Positions 38,977 through 50,897 of a stretch of 64,000 nt of DNA are shown here, piece after piece. Position 1 is the stretch's first letter. Every line of letters starts with the position of its first letter. The notes under the pieces are model-generated. The model was given only the letters and a program-made list of their open reading frames with translations. It was not told the origin of the DNA and made no database searches. The DNA comes from Pengzhenrongella sp031582905 (GTDB lineage Bacteria; Actinomycetota; Actinomycetes; Actinomycetales; Cellulomonadaceae), in the NCBI RefSeq assembly GCF_031582905.1, contig NZ_CP133990.1, forward strand, positions 682,001 through 746,000. Reading direction: 5' to 3'. The position numbers and the translations under genes are program-made.

Positions 38977-41900
38977 ATGCACCAGTCGACCCAGTCCCGC
39001 GTGGCAGCAGCATGGCGGGCGATCGCCTTCACCGTGGCCGCCGTGCTCATCTCGGTTCTCCTGCCGGTGACCGCAGCCCAGGCGGCGACGTCGCGGGTGG
39101 ACCTCCGGGTCCTCGTGATCAGCAACGGGGACGTCTCGGTCGAGGCCATCGCGGCCCAGATGGATCGGGAGGGCGTGCCGTACACGAAGGTCACGGCGAA
39201 CCCGACGGGTCGTCCCGCGATCGACGCGGACTTCCTCGCCGACGCCGGAGCCGGCCGGGCCAAGTTCCAGGGCGTCGTCCTGCCCAACCAGTCCGGCGGA
39301 GGGCTGCCGGCCGCCGAGAGGACGCTCTCGTCGCCTACGAGCGGACCTACGGGATCCGGCAGGTGAACGCGTACGACTACCCGGGCGCGACGATGGGCTT
39401 CTCGGCACCGACCTTCGCCGGTGAGCTCGACGGCTCCCCGGCGTCCGTGACCGCCGCGGGCCGGGCCGGGCCGTTCGCGTACCTCGACGGCCCGCTCACC
39501 ATCGACGACTTCGACCCGGGCCTCGAGGTGTACGGCTACCTCGCCGAGCCGGCGGCGACGCTGCCGGCGGGGAGTCGTTCACGCCGCTGCTGACCGCCAC
39601 GACCGGGGACCACACCGGCGTCCTGGCCGGCGTCTACGCGCACGACGGTCGGGAGGAGCTCACCCTCACCGCCGCCTACAACCCGTACATGCAGTGGTAC
39701 AACGCGGTCGCGCCGGGCATCGTCACGTGGCTGACGCGCGGGATCCACCTGGGCCACCAGCGGAACTACTTCGCCGTGCATGTCGACGACGTCTTCATGA
39801 GCACCAGCCGGTGGAGCATCACCGGGAACTGCACGCCGGGCGACCACTGCGACGACCCGGAGCTGACCGCCCCGGACATCCGGATGACCGCCGAGGACGT
39901 CACCCGCCTGACGCAGTGGCAGGACGCGAACGACTTCGCGATGGACATGGCCTACAACGCCGCCGGCAGCGTCGAGTGGAAGGCCGGGCACGGCGGCGCC
40001 GACCCGCTCACCGACGCGTTCCTCGCCGCGCAGAGCGAGTTCCCGTGGATCAACCACACCTACTCCCACCCGTACCTCGGGTGCATCCAGATCGTGCCGA
40101 CGTCGCCGGGCCAGAGCTGGCGCTGCGCGACGAGCGAAGGTGACGGCCCCCGCGAGGACCCGGAGATCGAGGCGGAGATGAGCGGGGGCACCCTGTGGAT
40201 GTCCGCCGGCCGCCTGCGCCAGGAGATCGCCGACAACCTCGCCTGGGGGGCGGCGAACGGGCTGACGGACCTCGACCCCGCCGAGCTGGTCACGGGCGAG
40301 CACTCGGGTCTGCGGACGCTCCCGCAGCAGCCGGACGACAACCCGTTCTTCGGGCCGGTCCTCAGCGAGCTGGGCATCGCCCAGATCGCGGGCGACGCGT
40401 CGCGCGAGACGGTGGCACGGACCGTCGGGTCCGCGGTCACCGTGCCGCGCCACCCGATGAACATCTTCTACAACACGGCCACGTTCCAGGAGCTCATCGA
40501 CGAGTACAACTGGATCTACAACTCCCGGGCAGACGGCGGCAGCGGCATCTGCGAGGACAACCCGGCGACCAGCACGTGCATCGACCCGCTGCCGGCCGGC
40601 ACCTCGGACGAGGCGAAGGTCAGCTTCGACACCTACCTGCGGCCCCTCGAGGTCCGCAACGCGTTGAGCTTCATCCTCGACAACGACCCGGCGCCGTTCT
40701 ACTCGCACCAGGGCAACCTGGCCGAGGACGGCGTGCTGTACCCCGTCGTGGAGGGCATCCTGACGAAGTACCGGTCGCTGTACGCCGACAACGCCCCGAT
40801 CGTCCGGACGGACATGGCCGGGCAGGAGCTCGCGCTGGATCGGCTCACCTCCTGGGGCGCGATCAACGACGACGTCATCGCGTACATCGACGCGGACGGC
40901 CTCCACGTCCCCGACGCGGACGCCGACGTCCCGGTCACGGTGCCGAACGGGACCTCCACGAGCGGGATGCAGCTCCAGTCCTACGCCGGGGAGCTGTCCG
41001 GCTGGACGAGCGGGGCGGCGAGCGCCGTGCTGCCGACCCCCATGGGCGGCTACCTCGGCTGGCAGGACACGCCCGGCGCACCGACCATCGGTCAGGCCAC
41101 CGCCGGGGACGCCTCGGCCACGGTGTCGTGGACCGCGCCCGCCGTGAGCGGGAACGGTCCGATCACGGGGTACACGATCCGCGCCTACACCCAGGCCGCG
41201 CCCGACGTCGTCGCCACCACGGCGACCGTCGCCGGGGACGCGACCGCAGGAACGGTCACGGGCCTGACCAACGGCACGGCGTACACGTTCCGCGTCGTCG
41301 CGACCAACGCGGCGGGTGCGGGTCCGGAGTCCGAGCGGTCGAACGAGGTGCAGCCGCTCGCGCCCGCCGTCCCGCCGACGGTGGTCGAGCGGACGCCGGC
41401 CGTCGACGGCACCGAGGTGTCGCCGATGACCGACGTGATCGTCCGGTTCAGCGAGCCGGTGACGGGGGTCGACGCGTCGACGATCATGCTCGCCCGCGCC
41501 GGCACCCCGATCCCGGCGACGGTGGAGTACGACCCCGACACGCTGGTGGCGACGCTCGACCCGGACGTCGAGCTCGCGGGCGGGACGGCGTACACCGTCA
41601 GCCTGTCCTCCGGGGTCCGGGACACCCGCGGCGTCGCCCTCGCCCCGGTGTCGTGGTCCTTCACCACCGGTGCCGGGATCGCCCCCGTGGTGACCGACCG
41701 GACGCCGGACGTGGCTGCCGTCGGCGCCGCGATCTCGGGCAACGTCTGGGCGATGTTCAGCGAGCCCGTCACCGGGGTGAGCGGCACGTCCTTCACCGTG
41801 CGTCCCGACGGAGGCAGCGCGGTGCCGGCCGCGGTGACGTACGACGAGACGACCCGCTCGGCCGCCCTCGACCCGGACGCCGACCTCGCGCCGAACACGC

Positions 41901-44008
41901 GGTACACCGTGACGCTCACCGGGGCCATCCAGGACGCCGTCGGGAACAGTCTCGTGGAGACGACGTGGACCTTCACGACCGGGGACGGGCAGGACCCGAC
42001 GGCCGTCGTCAGCCCGGCGCCGGACTCCTCCGGGATCCCGACGACGGTCAGCGTCTCCGCGAAGTTCAGCGAGGCGATGGCGGGCGTGGGCGGGGAGTCG
42101 TTCACGCTGCGCCTCGCCGAGGCCCCGGGCGATCTCGTGCCGGCGGCGGTGTCCTACGACGCCGCCAGCTCCACGGCGGTCCTCGACCCGGACGGCGACC
42201 TCGCGGCCGGCACCCGGTACACCGTGACCTTCACGACCGACGTACGCGACCTCGCCGGCAACCCGGTGGTTACGGCCCAGCGTACGTGGAGCTTCACCAC
42301 GGCGGGGGCACCGACGGTCACCGTGTCCCCGGCGTCCGGTGCCACCGGAGTGCCGGCGGACTCCACCGTGACAGCGACCTTCGACGTGCCGGTCACCGGG
42401 GTTGACCCGACGTCCTTCACGCTCGAGGCCGACGCGGGACCCGTGCCGGCGACGGTGACGTACGACGACGCCACCCGGGTCGCCACCCTGGACCCGGACG
42501 CCGACCTCGAGGCGGGCGCGGCGTACACCGTCCGGCTGAGCTCGACGATCGTCAACGCGGCCGGCATCCCGCTGTCCGCCACCACGTCGACGTTCACCAC
42601 GCAGCAGGCGGGCGCCACCCTCACCGGTGTGGTGAGCACCGGGTCTGGTCCGTTGTCGGGGGTGTCGGTGAATGCGTACACCGCGGACGGTCGGGTGTGG
42701 GTGAAGAATGCGACGACCGGTGCGGATGGTCGGTACAGCCTCACCGGGCTGCCGGCGGGGTCGTACAAGCTCTACGTGCAGCCGAACGAGCCGGGGTTCG
42801 CCAACCGGTGGCTGGGTGGTGCGGCGTTCGAGTCCGCGACGGTGGTGCAGGTGTCGGGTCCGACGACGGTGGACGTCGCGCTGACGGCTGCGGGGAGCGT
42901 GTCGGGTGTGGTGAGCACCGGGTCTGGTCCGTTGTCGGGGGTGTCGGTGAATGCGTACACCGCGGACGGTCGGGTGTGGGTGAAGAATGCGACGACCGGT
43001 GCGGATGGTCGGTACAGCCTCACCGGGCTGCCGGCGGGGTCGTACAAGCTCTACGTGCAGCCGAACGAGCCGGGGTTCGCCAACCGGTGGCTGGGTGGTG
43101 CGGCGTTCGAGTCCGCGACGGTGGTGCAGGTGTCGGGTCCGACGACGGTGGACGTCGCGCTGACGGCTGCGGGGAGCGTGTCGGGTGTGGTGAGCACCGG
43201 GTCTGGTCCGTTGTCGGGGGTGTCGGTGAATGCGTACACCGCGGACGGTCGGGTGTGGGTGAAGAATGCGACGACCGGTGCGGATGGTCGGTACAGCCTC
43301 ACCGGGCTGCCGGCGGGGTCGTACAAGCTCTACGTGCAGCCGAACGAGCCGGGGTTCGCCAACCGGTGGCTGGGTGGTGCGGCGTTCGAGTCCGCGACGG
43401 TGGTGCAGGTGTCGGGTCCGACGACGGTGGACGTCGCGCTGACGGCTGCGGGGAGCGTGTCGGGTGTGGTGAGCACCGGGTCTGGTCCGTTGTCGGGGGT
43501 GTCGGTGAATGCGTACACCGCGGACGGTCGGGTGTGGGTGAAGAATGCGACGACCGGTGCGGATGGTCGGTACAGCCTCACCGGGCTGCCGGCGGGGTCG
43601 TACAAGCTCTACGTGCAGCCGAACGAGCCGGGGTTCGCCAACCGGTGGCTGGGTGGTGCGGCGTTCGAGTCCGCGACGGTGGTGCAGGTGTCGGGTCCGA
43701 CGACGGTGGACGTCGCGCTGACGGCTGCGGGGAGCGTGTCGGGTGTGGTGAGCACCGGGTCTGGTCCGTTGTCGGGGGTGTCGGTGAATGCGTACACCGC
43801 GGACGGTCGGGTGTGGGTGAAGAATGCGACGACCGGTGCGGATGGTCGGTACAGCCTCACCGGGCTGCCGGCGGGGTCGTACAAGCTCTACGTGCAGCCG
43901 AACGAGCCGGGGTTCGCCAACCGGTGGCTGGGTGGTGCGGCGTTCGAGTCCGCGACGGTGGTGCAGGTGTCGGGTCCGACGACGGTGGACGTCGCGCTGG
44001 GCGGCTGA
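38977..44008 (+). CDS. Giant secreted Agd3/CE18-like polysaccharide deacetylase with Fn3, Big_5-like and five identical repeats, two frameshifts
   Basis: Restored product about 1677 residues. Signal peptide 1-36 (cut near AQA-A). Residues 40-240: N-terminal domain comparable in position to the carbohydrate-binding part of Agd3. Residues 240-690: deacetylase core with YFAVHVDDVFMSTSRW (near 267; metal/base Asp pair) and INHTYSHPYLG (near 358; H-T-x-x-H metal motif), plus HPMNIFYN and FYSHQGNLA. Then Fn3 (about 703-795), four Big_5-like Ig domains (805-1215, each with VTDVIVRFSEPVTGVD-type motifs), then five repeats. Agd3 removes acetyl groups from GalNAc in fungal galactosaminogalactan. One base is missing near 39318 and one in 39569-39572. 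Divergent from glmS. Confidence 0.82.
42626..44005 (+). repeat. Five tandem 279-bp repeats (93 residues each) in the deacetylase gene
   Basis: Copies begin at 42626, 42905, 43184, 43463 and 43742; the last is cut short at the stop. The DNA is essentially identical between copies. Each unit reads GVVSTGSGPLSGVSVNAYTA, a carboxypeptidase-regulatory-like/SpaA-type beta sandwich with SLTGLPAGSYKLYVQP. Codons such as TTG, AAT and TCT are far commoner here than in the flanking GC-rich code. Confidence 0.95.
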
Positions 44009-44294
44009 CACGTCCGCCACGGTGACGGCGGATCATCGCCGGCATCGGTGCGGCGCCCCTCGGTTGCGGACACGACCGGGGGCGCCGCGCCGCCGCGTCC
44101 GGGGCGGTCGCGCCGCTGCCCCCCGACCGACCCACGGGCGGGAACAGCGGCGATGGGCGCGACGTTACGATGGTCGCGCGCGGCGTCGGTGATGCCCACG
44201 GCCCAGACGGGCTGCGCCGGGCGAGATCGTGAGGCGACGGCTCCGGCCGAGGTCTCGCCGTGCCCACCACCTCGTCCAGCAGCATCGGAGTGCC
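44009..44294. other. 286-bp gap upstream of ahcY
   Basis: No gene seen. GGCGAGA (44220-44226) and TCTCGCC (44253-44259) can form a 7-bp stem in the ahcY leader, with GGAG at 44287-44290 as ribosome site. I could not match it to the SAH or SAM riboswitch cores. Confidence 0.4.
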
Positions 44295-45766
<1,472 letters not shown>

Positions 45767-45804
45767 CCGCGACGCACCACCCGCGCACGACCGCGGCGCA
45801 CCAC

Positions 45805-45842
45805 CGACGACGCCCGGCCGGTTTTCCGGCCGGGCGTCGTCG
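45805..45842. terminator. Bidirectional terminator between ahcY and the RDD gene
   Basis: Perfect 17-bp inverted repeat (CGACGACGCCCGGCCGG and its complement) around a TTTT loop, between two convergent genes. One of the strongest hairpins in the window. Confidence 0.85.
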
Positions 45843-45866
45843 TGTCACCGGCCGGGCACCGGCGCC

Positions 45867-46685
45867 CTAGTCGACCGGGTCGGGCACGGAGTGCGGGAGC
45901 CGCTGCAGGGCCTGCGCCTCGGCGCGCGCCGCCTCGGCGGCTCGGCTGGCCGACGCGTACTCGCGGTCGCGCCGCTCGACGAGCACCGCGGCCAGGAACG
46001 CCTCCGGCGGTGCCCCGGGTGGCGGCGGCGGGGCGACGTACCGTGCCACCTCCGCGGTCAGCCGGTCCCGCATCGCCACCCGCGACGCCGGGTGCAGGGT
46101 CGCGGCCCGCCCGAGGAACTGCCGCACCGACAGCGCCAGACCGTCCGGCAGGCGGCCCATGTCCGCCGACCGCGCCCAGCCGGCGAGCGGGGGCGGCATG
46201 GTCAGCGGCGGGAGCGTGCGCACCGCTCCGCGCACCCGGACGGCGTAGGTCCCGGCCAGGATGTCGCCGACCCGCTTGCCCTGGTCGTTGACCATCGACG
46301 TGATGAGCGCGACCGACGCGAGGGTGAGCCACAGCTCACCGACCCCCGTGAGCGCCCGGACGAAGGCCTGCCGGAAGCGCACCGGACCGCCGTCGTCGCG
46401 CACGATCCGGATGCCGGCGGCGAGCTTGCCCAGCGACCGGCCGCGGGTGAGCGTCTCGACGGCGGTCGGCACCACGACCATGACCAGGACGAGCGCGACC
46501 ACCAGCAGGGCCTGGCCCGTCTGCTCGTCCAGCTCCGGGGCCACCACCCCGAGGACGACCACGATCCCGATCACCACGGTGCCCAGCACGAGGACGTCGA
46601 GCAGTCCCGCGAGCAGCCGGCTCGCGAAGGACGCCGGCCGCGAGTCGAGCAGCACGCCCTCGCCGGTCAGGATCCCCTCGGTCAT
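45867..46685 (-). CDS. RDD family membrane protein
   Basis: 272 residues. RPASFASRLLAGLLDVLVLG with the Arg-Asp pair of the family, two helices (about 22-45 and 55-77), then TRGRSLGKLAAGIRIVRDDG, third helix, and GKRVGDILAGTYAVR. A long C-terminal charged tail ends at a Pro-rich cluster. RDD proteins are small membrane proteins, some linked to ion or Na+/H+ exchange; function here unknown. Convergent with ahcY, divergent from the SpoIIM-like gene, as in other actinobacteria. Confidence 0.88.
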   Translation of the reverse strand: MTEGILTGEGVLLDSRPASFASRLLAGLLDVLVLGTVVIGIVVVLGVVAPELDEQTGQALLVVALVLVMVVVPTAVETLTRGRSLGKLAAGIRIVRDDGGPVRFRQAFVRALTGVGELWLTLASVALITSMVNDQGKRVGDILAGTYAVRVRGAVRTLPPLTMPPPLAGWARSADMGRLPDGLALSVRQFLGRAATLHPASRVAMRDRLTAEVARYVAPPPPPGAPPEAFLAAVLVERRDREYASASRAAEAARAEAQALQRLPHSVPDPVD

Positions 46686-46802
46686 CCACCGCTCCGTCCG
46701 TCCGTCGTCACCGGTCCGCGCCCCGTCGTCACCGGTCGCGCCGCCGGGCCGGCGGGCGGGGCGACGCCGGCCGCGCACGGGCGCTGTGGCAGGGTATCCG
46801 GC

Positions 46803-47792
46803 GTGGACCTCGACGCCTTCGTGGCCGTGCGCACCGGGCAGTGGACGCGCCTGGAGGAGCTGACCCGGCGACGACGGCTCGACGGCGCGGAGGCGGACGA
46901 GCTGGTCCGCCTCTACCAGGCGGTGGCGACCGACCTGTCCACCGTCCGGTCGGCCGCGCCGGACGCCGCGACGGTCGCCCACCTGTCGGACGTCCTGGGC
47001 CGCGCACGCAGCGCGATCGCCGGCGCGCACGAGCCCGCCTGGGGCGACGTCACCCGGTTCGTGGTCCTGTCGCTGCCCGCGGCCCTCTACCGGATCCGGT
47101 GGTGGACGGTGACGGTCACGGCCGCGTGCCTGCTCGTCGGGGTCGTCGCGGGGTTCTGGGTCGCGACCGACCCGGATGCACTGGCGGCGATGGGCACGCC
47201 GAGCGAACGTCGCAGTTACGCCGAGGACGCCTTCGCCCAGTACTACGACCCCTCCGCCGGCTTCGCTGCGATGGTGTGGACCAACAACGCCTGGATCGCG
47301 GCGCAGTGCGTCGGTCTGGGCATCAGCGGGGTCTGGCCGCTGTACGTCCTGGCGAGCAACGCCGTGATGGTCGGTGCGACCGGCGGGATGATGGCCGACG
47401 AGGGACGGCTCGACATCTTCCTGTCCCTCATCGCTCCGCACGGCCTGCTCGAGCTCACCGCGGTGTTCGTCGCCGGCGCCGCCGGGCTCCGCCTGTTCTG
47501 GACCTGGGTCGACCCCGGTCGTCGCCCCCGGGCGCGTGCGCTCGCCGAGGAGGGCCGCGCGCTGTTCACGGTCGCGATCGGGCTGGTCGGTGTGCTGGCG
47601 GTCTCCGGGCTCATCGAGGGCTTCATCACCGGGTCGTCCCTGCCATGGGGGGTCAAGATCACGGTCGGCGCCGCCGCGCTGGCGGCCTTCTGGGTCTACA
47701 CGATCGTGCTGGGACGGCGTGCCGTCGCGGCCGGTCACACCGGCGACCTCGACCCGGACCGCGCGGGTCACGTGCTCCCCGTCGCCGGCTAG
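46803..47792 (+). CDS. Stage II sporulation protein M-like membrane protein
   Basis: 329 residues from GTG 46803. A soluble helical N-terminus (RTGQWTRLEELTRRRRLDGAEADEL) is followed by about five helices; TNNAWIAAQCVGLGISGVWP and FLSLIAPHGLLELTAVFVAG are the SpoIIM/DUF95 signature. In non-sporulating actinobacteria it sits beside RDD, DUF58 and MoxR genes; the role is unknown, perhaps envelope remodelling. Here the expected neighbours DUF58/MoxR are pushed 11 kb away by the Ini-like block. Confidence 0.86.
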   Translation: MDLDAFVAVRTGQWTRLEELTRRRRLDGAEADELVRLYQAVATDLSTVRSAAPDAATVAHLSDVLGRARSAIAGAHEPAWGDVTRFVVLSLPAALYRIRWWTVTVTAACLLVGVVAGFWVATDPDALAAMGTPSERRSYAEDAFAQYYDPSAGFAAMVWTNNAWIAAQCVGLGISGVWPLYVLASNAVMVGATGGMMADEGRLDIFLSLIAPHGLLELTAVFVAGAAGLRLFWTWVDPGRRPRARALAEEGRALFTVAIGLVGVLAVSGLIEGFITGSSLPWGVKITVGAAALAAFWVYTIVLGRRAVAAGHTGDLDPDRAGHVLPVAG

Positions 47793-47835
47793 CCCGCACG
47801 GGCCGTGGCCCCTCCGGACGGACGGCTGGGCGTCC

Positions 47836-50800
47836 TCAGCGCGGCAGGTCGGGAGCCAGCCGCACCCGCAGGTGCGCCAGCAGGGCCGCTCGGGAGTCCA
47901 GGCCGAGCCGCTGGCGCATGCGCGCGACGTGGTGCTCGATCGTCCGGGGGAGATGTAGAGCCGCTCGGAGATCTCCCGGTAGGTGTGTCCGGCCACCACG
48001 AGCCGCGCGACCTCGATCTCGCGATCGGAGAGGTGGATCGCCGGCTCGGGTGCCGCGGAGCCACCGGTCCGGGCGCGCGCAGCCCCACCACGCGCCGTCC
48101 TCGGCGGCGAGGCCGTCGACGCCGCGCCACGCCCGGCGGGCACGGTCGCCGCGTCGGGCTCCCACCGGGCCGGCGAGCCGGACGACGCCGCCGACGTCGC
48201 CGGTCGCGACGGGTCCGCCGCGTCCGCGGGGCCTGGCGGCGGATCGGCCCGTCGCGTGACCGACGGCCCCGGCAGGGCAGGTGCCTGCACCGCCGCCTGC
48301 ACCGCCGCATGCACCGTGGCCGTGGCCGTCACCGCGGCGGCAGCGGCCACCGCCGCACCCGTCGGACCCGTCGCCGTGGACAGGCCGTCCCGAGCAGCGG
48401 GTCCGACGGCGGACGGTGCGCCGACCGGAGGGGACGACGTCCGCAGCACCGGGTCGTCACCCGGTGCGGCGGCGCGGTCGGCCCCGCGGTGCAGATCCCG
48501 GGCGAGCTGCATGAGCTGGCCGCCGCTGCGCTGGTCGTCGGTCCGGGTGGCTGCGTGCGCGGCCAGGCGCGCCCCGTCCCAGCCGAGTCCGGCCGCGTGC
48601 AGCCGGCGGGCGGCGCGTTCGACGGCGGTCGTCTCGATCCGCCCGGCCAGCACCTGCACCCACACCCGGCCCGCGTCCGCGAGCATCGCCGCGTACCGGC
48701 TGACCGCCGCGCCCTGGACGAGCGCCGCGGCATGGGGACCCACCGCCTCGGGCCGCTCGGCGACGATCGCGGCACGCACACCGGCCCAGTGCAGCGGCGC
48801 CGCCCACAGCGCCGGCTCCCTGAGCCGGGCGAGGAGGTCGCGCGCGTCCTGCAGCTGGGGCGCCACCGCGTGGCTCCGGTCGAGCCGTGCGGCGGCGACG
48901 ACGAGCTCGCCGAGCGGCTGCAGCGCGGTGAGGTCCACGCCGTGGCGCAGCAGCGCCTCCCAGGCCACCGGCCACTCACGTGCCAGCGCGCCGAGGTCGT
49001 GCGATCGTCTCGCGAGGCCCACGGTCACTGCGTGCCGCATCAGGTCGTCGCGCTCGGCACCGGGCATCCCGGTCGACGCCGCACGGGCGAGGTGCTCGCG
49101 TGACTCGTCGCCCCGGCCGCCGAGCATCGCGGTCCAGGCCAGGAGCAGGTGGTGGCGCGGCTGGGCGACGGGGCCGCCCTCGCCGGTCACCAGCGCCTGG
49201 TGCAGCACACGCTCGGCGTGCCCGGGCTCGCCGGCCCCGAGCGCGGCGAGGGCGCCGAGCGCCGCCGGCGTCTCGGGGAGCAGCGTGGAGCGGGCGTCGT
49301 CGCCGAGCAGGACCGAAGCCTGGGCGAGGGTGGCCAGGCACCGTCGACCGTCGCCGACCACGGACTCCCGCACGCCCTGCGCGAGCAGGCCCGAGGCGGC
49401 GTCGTGCACCGTCGTCCCCTGCGCCGCGCCCGTGTCCCGCGCCGCCGGCGACCCGGGACCGGTCGCCGTGGTCCCGGTGCCCCCGGCCGCCACGACCACG
49501 ACGGCGGCGGCGCCGTCGCTCGTCGTGGCATCGCGGACGCCGATCCCCGCGTAGAGGGTCGCGGCGGTCCGCAGCCGTCCCCGGTGGGCGAGCACGGCGG
49601 CCGCCACACCGACGGCGGGGGCGGATGCGGGCCCCGTCCCGGCGCGCAGGACGGCGTCGGCGGTGGCGAGCGCGCCGGTGAGGTCCCCGGCGAGCCCCGC
49701 GCACTCGGCCTGCCGGACGGCGGTCCGCGGGTCGGGGTCGCCGGCGTCCACGGCCGCCCCCAGGAGGGCGGCGGCGCGTGCCGGGTCCGTCGCGCGGAGC
49801 GCCTCGCCCGCCTCGCGGAGCGCGGTGGCGAGGGCGGCGGACCGCACCGGTGCGCCACCGAAGCGCCGGACGACCTCCGTCGGGCCGTGACCGCGGTCCG
49901 TCTCGGCGCGGAGCAGCGCCTCGAGCACCGACCGCACGCCGTCCGCCGGGCACGCCGCGAGCACCGCCTCGCCGACGACCGGGACCACCGTCCCGTCGTC
50001 GCGCAGCAGCCCCGCCGCACGGGCGCCCTGCAGCGCGTCGGCCACCTCGTCCGGGGACAGCCCCAGGGCGGGGGACAGGACGGCGGGGAGGGCCGAGCCG
50101 CCGAGCGCGAGCGCCAGCACGACGCTGCGCCCGGGCGCCCGGGCGGGGCCGAGATCGGCGTCGAGCCGGGCGAGCAGTGCCGGCGGCAGCGGTGTGCCGG
50201 ACGCCGCCGTCACCCGCTCGGTCGACCCGCCGCTCAGCACGAGCTCGACGAGCCGGGGCTGCCCCGCCGTCAGGTGCGTCAGGTGGTCGACCAGCGACGA
50301 CGGCGGGGTGCGCCCGAGCCGATGCGTCGCGAGCGCCGCCACCCCGGACCGGTCCAGCGGACCGAGCTCGACCACCGCGGCGCGGGCGTCGGCCTCGTGG
50401 ACGAGGTCGTCCAGCCCGGTGGGTCGCGGCCACGGCCGCGTCGCCAGGACGAGCCGCCCGGTGGGGTCGTCGGCCCGGTCGGTCAACCACGCGAGGACGT
50501 CGGCGGGCAGGAGGTGCGCGTCGTCGACCAGCACCGGTCGGTCGCCGGCCTGCTGCAGGTCGGCGAGGCGGACTCCCGCCCGCCCCCGCACGGTCACCAC
50601 CGTCGTCCCGGTCGAGCGGTAGGCCGCTCGCAGGGCGATCAGCGCGGCGGACTTGCCGGTCCCGCCGGGCCCGCACACCACGAGCAGCAGCGGGGCGTCG
50701 GGGGCGTCCGTCACCCACGTCAGGGTCCGCCGGAGCACCGGGTGGGCGCAGACCGGGTCGGTGGCGCCCGGCGTGGACGGCGGCGACGGCGTCGTCGGTC

Positions 50801-50897
50801 GACCGGGATCGACCGCCGTGGGTGCCAGCCCGGCGTGGCCACTCACGGCGGCCCCGGACGGCGCCGGTCGCTGGTCGTTGCCCACCGTCGTGGTCAT
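47836..50897 (-). CDS. LuxR-family (LAL/MalT-like) regulator with AAA ATPase domain, one frameshift
   Basis: Restored product about 1020 residues. N-terminal ATPase: Walker A VVCGPGGTGKSAALIALRAA, Walker B RPVLVDDAHLLP. A long Ala/Leu/Arg-rich helical region, probably TPR-like, follows, then a low-complexity Ala/Pro linker (about 790-930). The C-terminal LuxR helix-turn-helix reads LSDREIEVARLVVAGHTYREI...YISPRTIEHHVARM. The break at 47946-47950 (one base short) sits in the recognition region. Its GTG/ATG start overlaps the stop of the Hsp70-like gene (ATGA). Most likely it controls the divergent iniB-like operon. Confidence 0.86.

Noticed and set aside
42626..44005. Repeats as an assembly duplication.
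   Set aside because: They keep the frame, the last copy ends properly at a stop, and such stalk repeats are common; but copy number should still be confirmed.
39536..44020. A nearly 1500-residue frame on the minus strand opposite the deacetylase gene.
   Set aside because: It is an Arg/His-rich shadow of a GC-rich gene with no domain, and it mirrors the plus-strand repeats exactly.
44160..44294. An SAH or SAM riboswitch before ahcY.
   Set aside because: Only a simple stem is seen; conserved core bases of these classes were not found.
46685..47836. RDD and LuxR regions read as one 1676-residue minus-strand protein.
   Set aside because: The run-through results from the missing base at 47946-47950; between the two lies the plus-strand SpoIIM-like gene with clear motifs.
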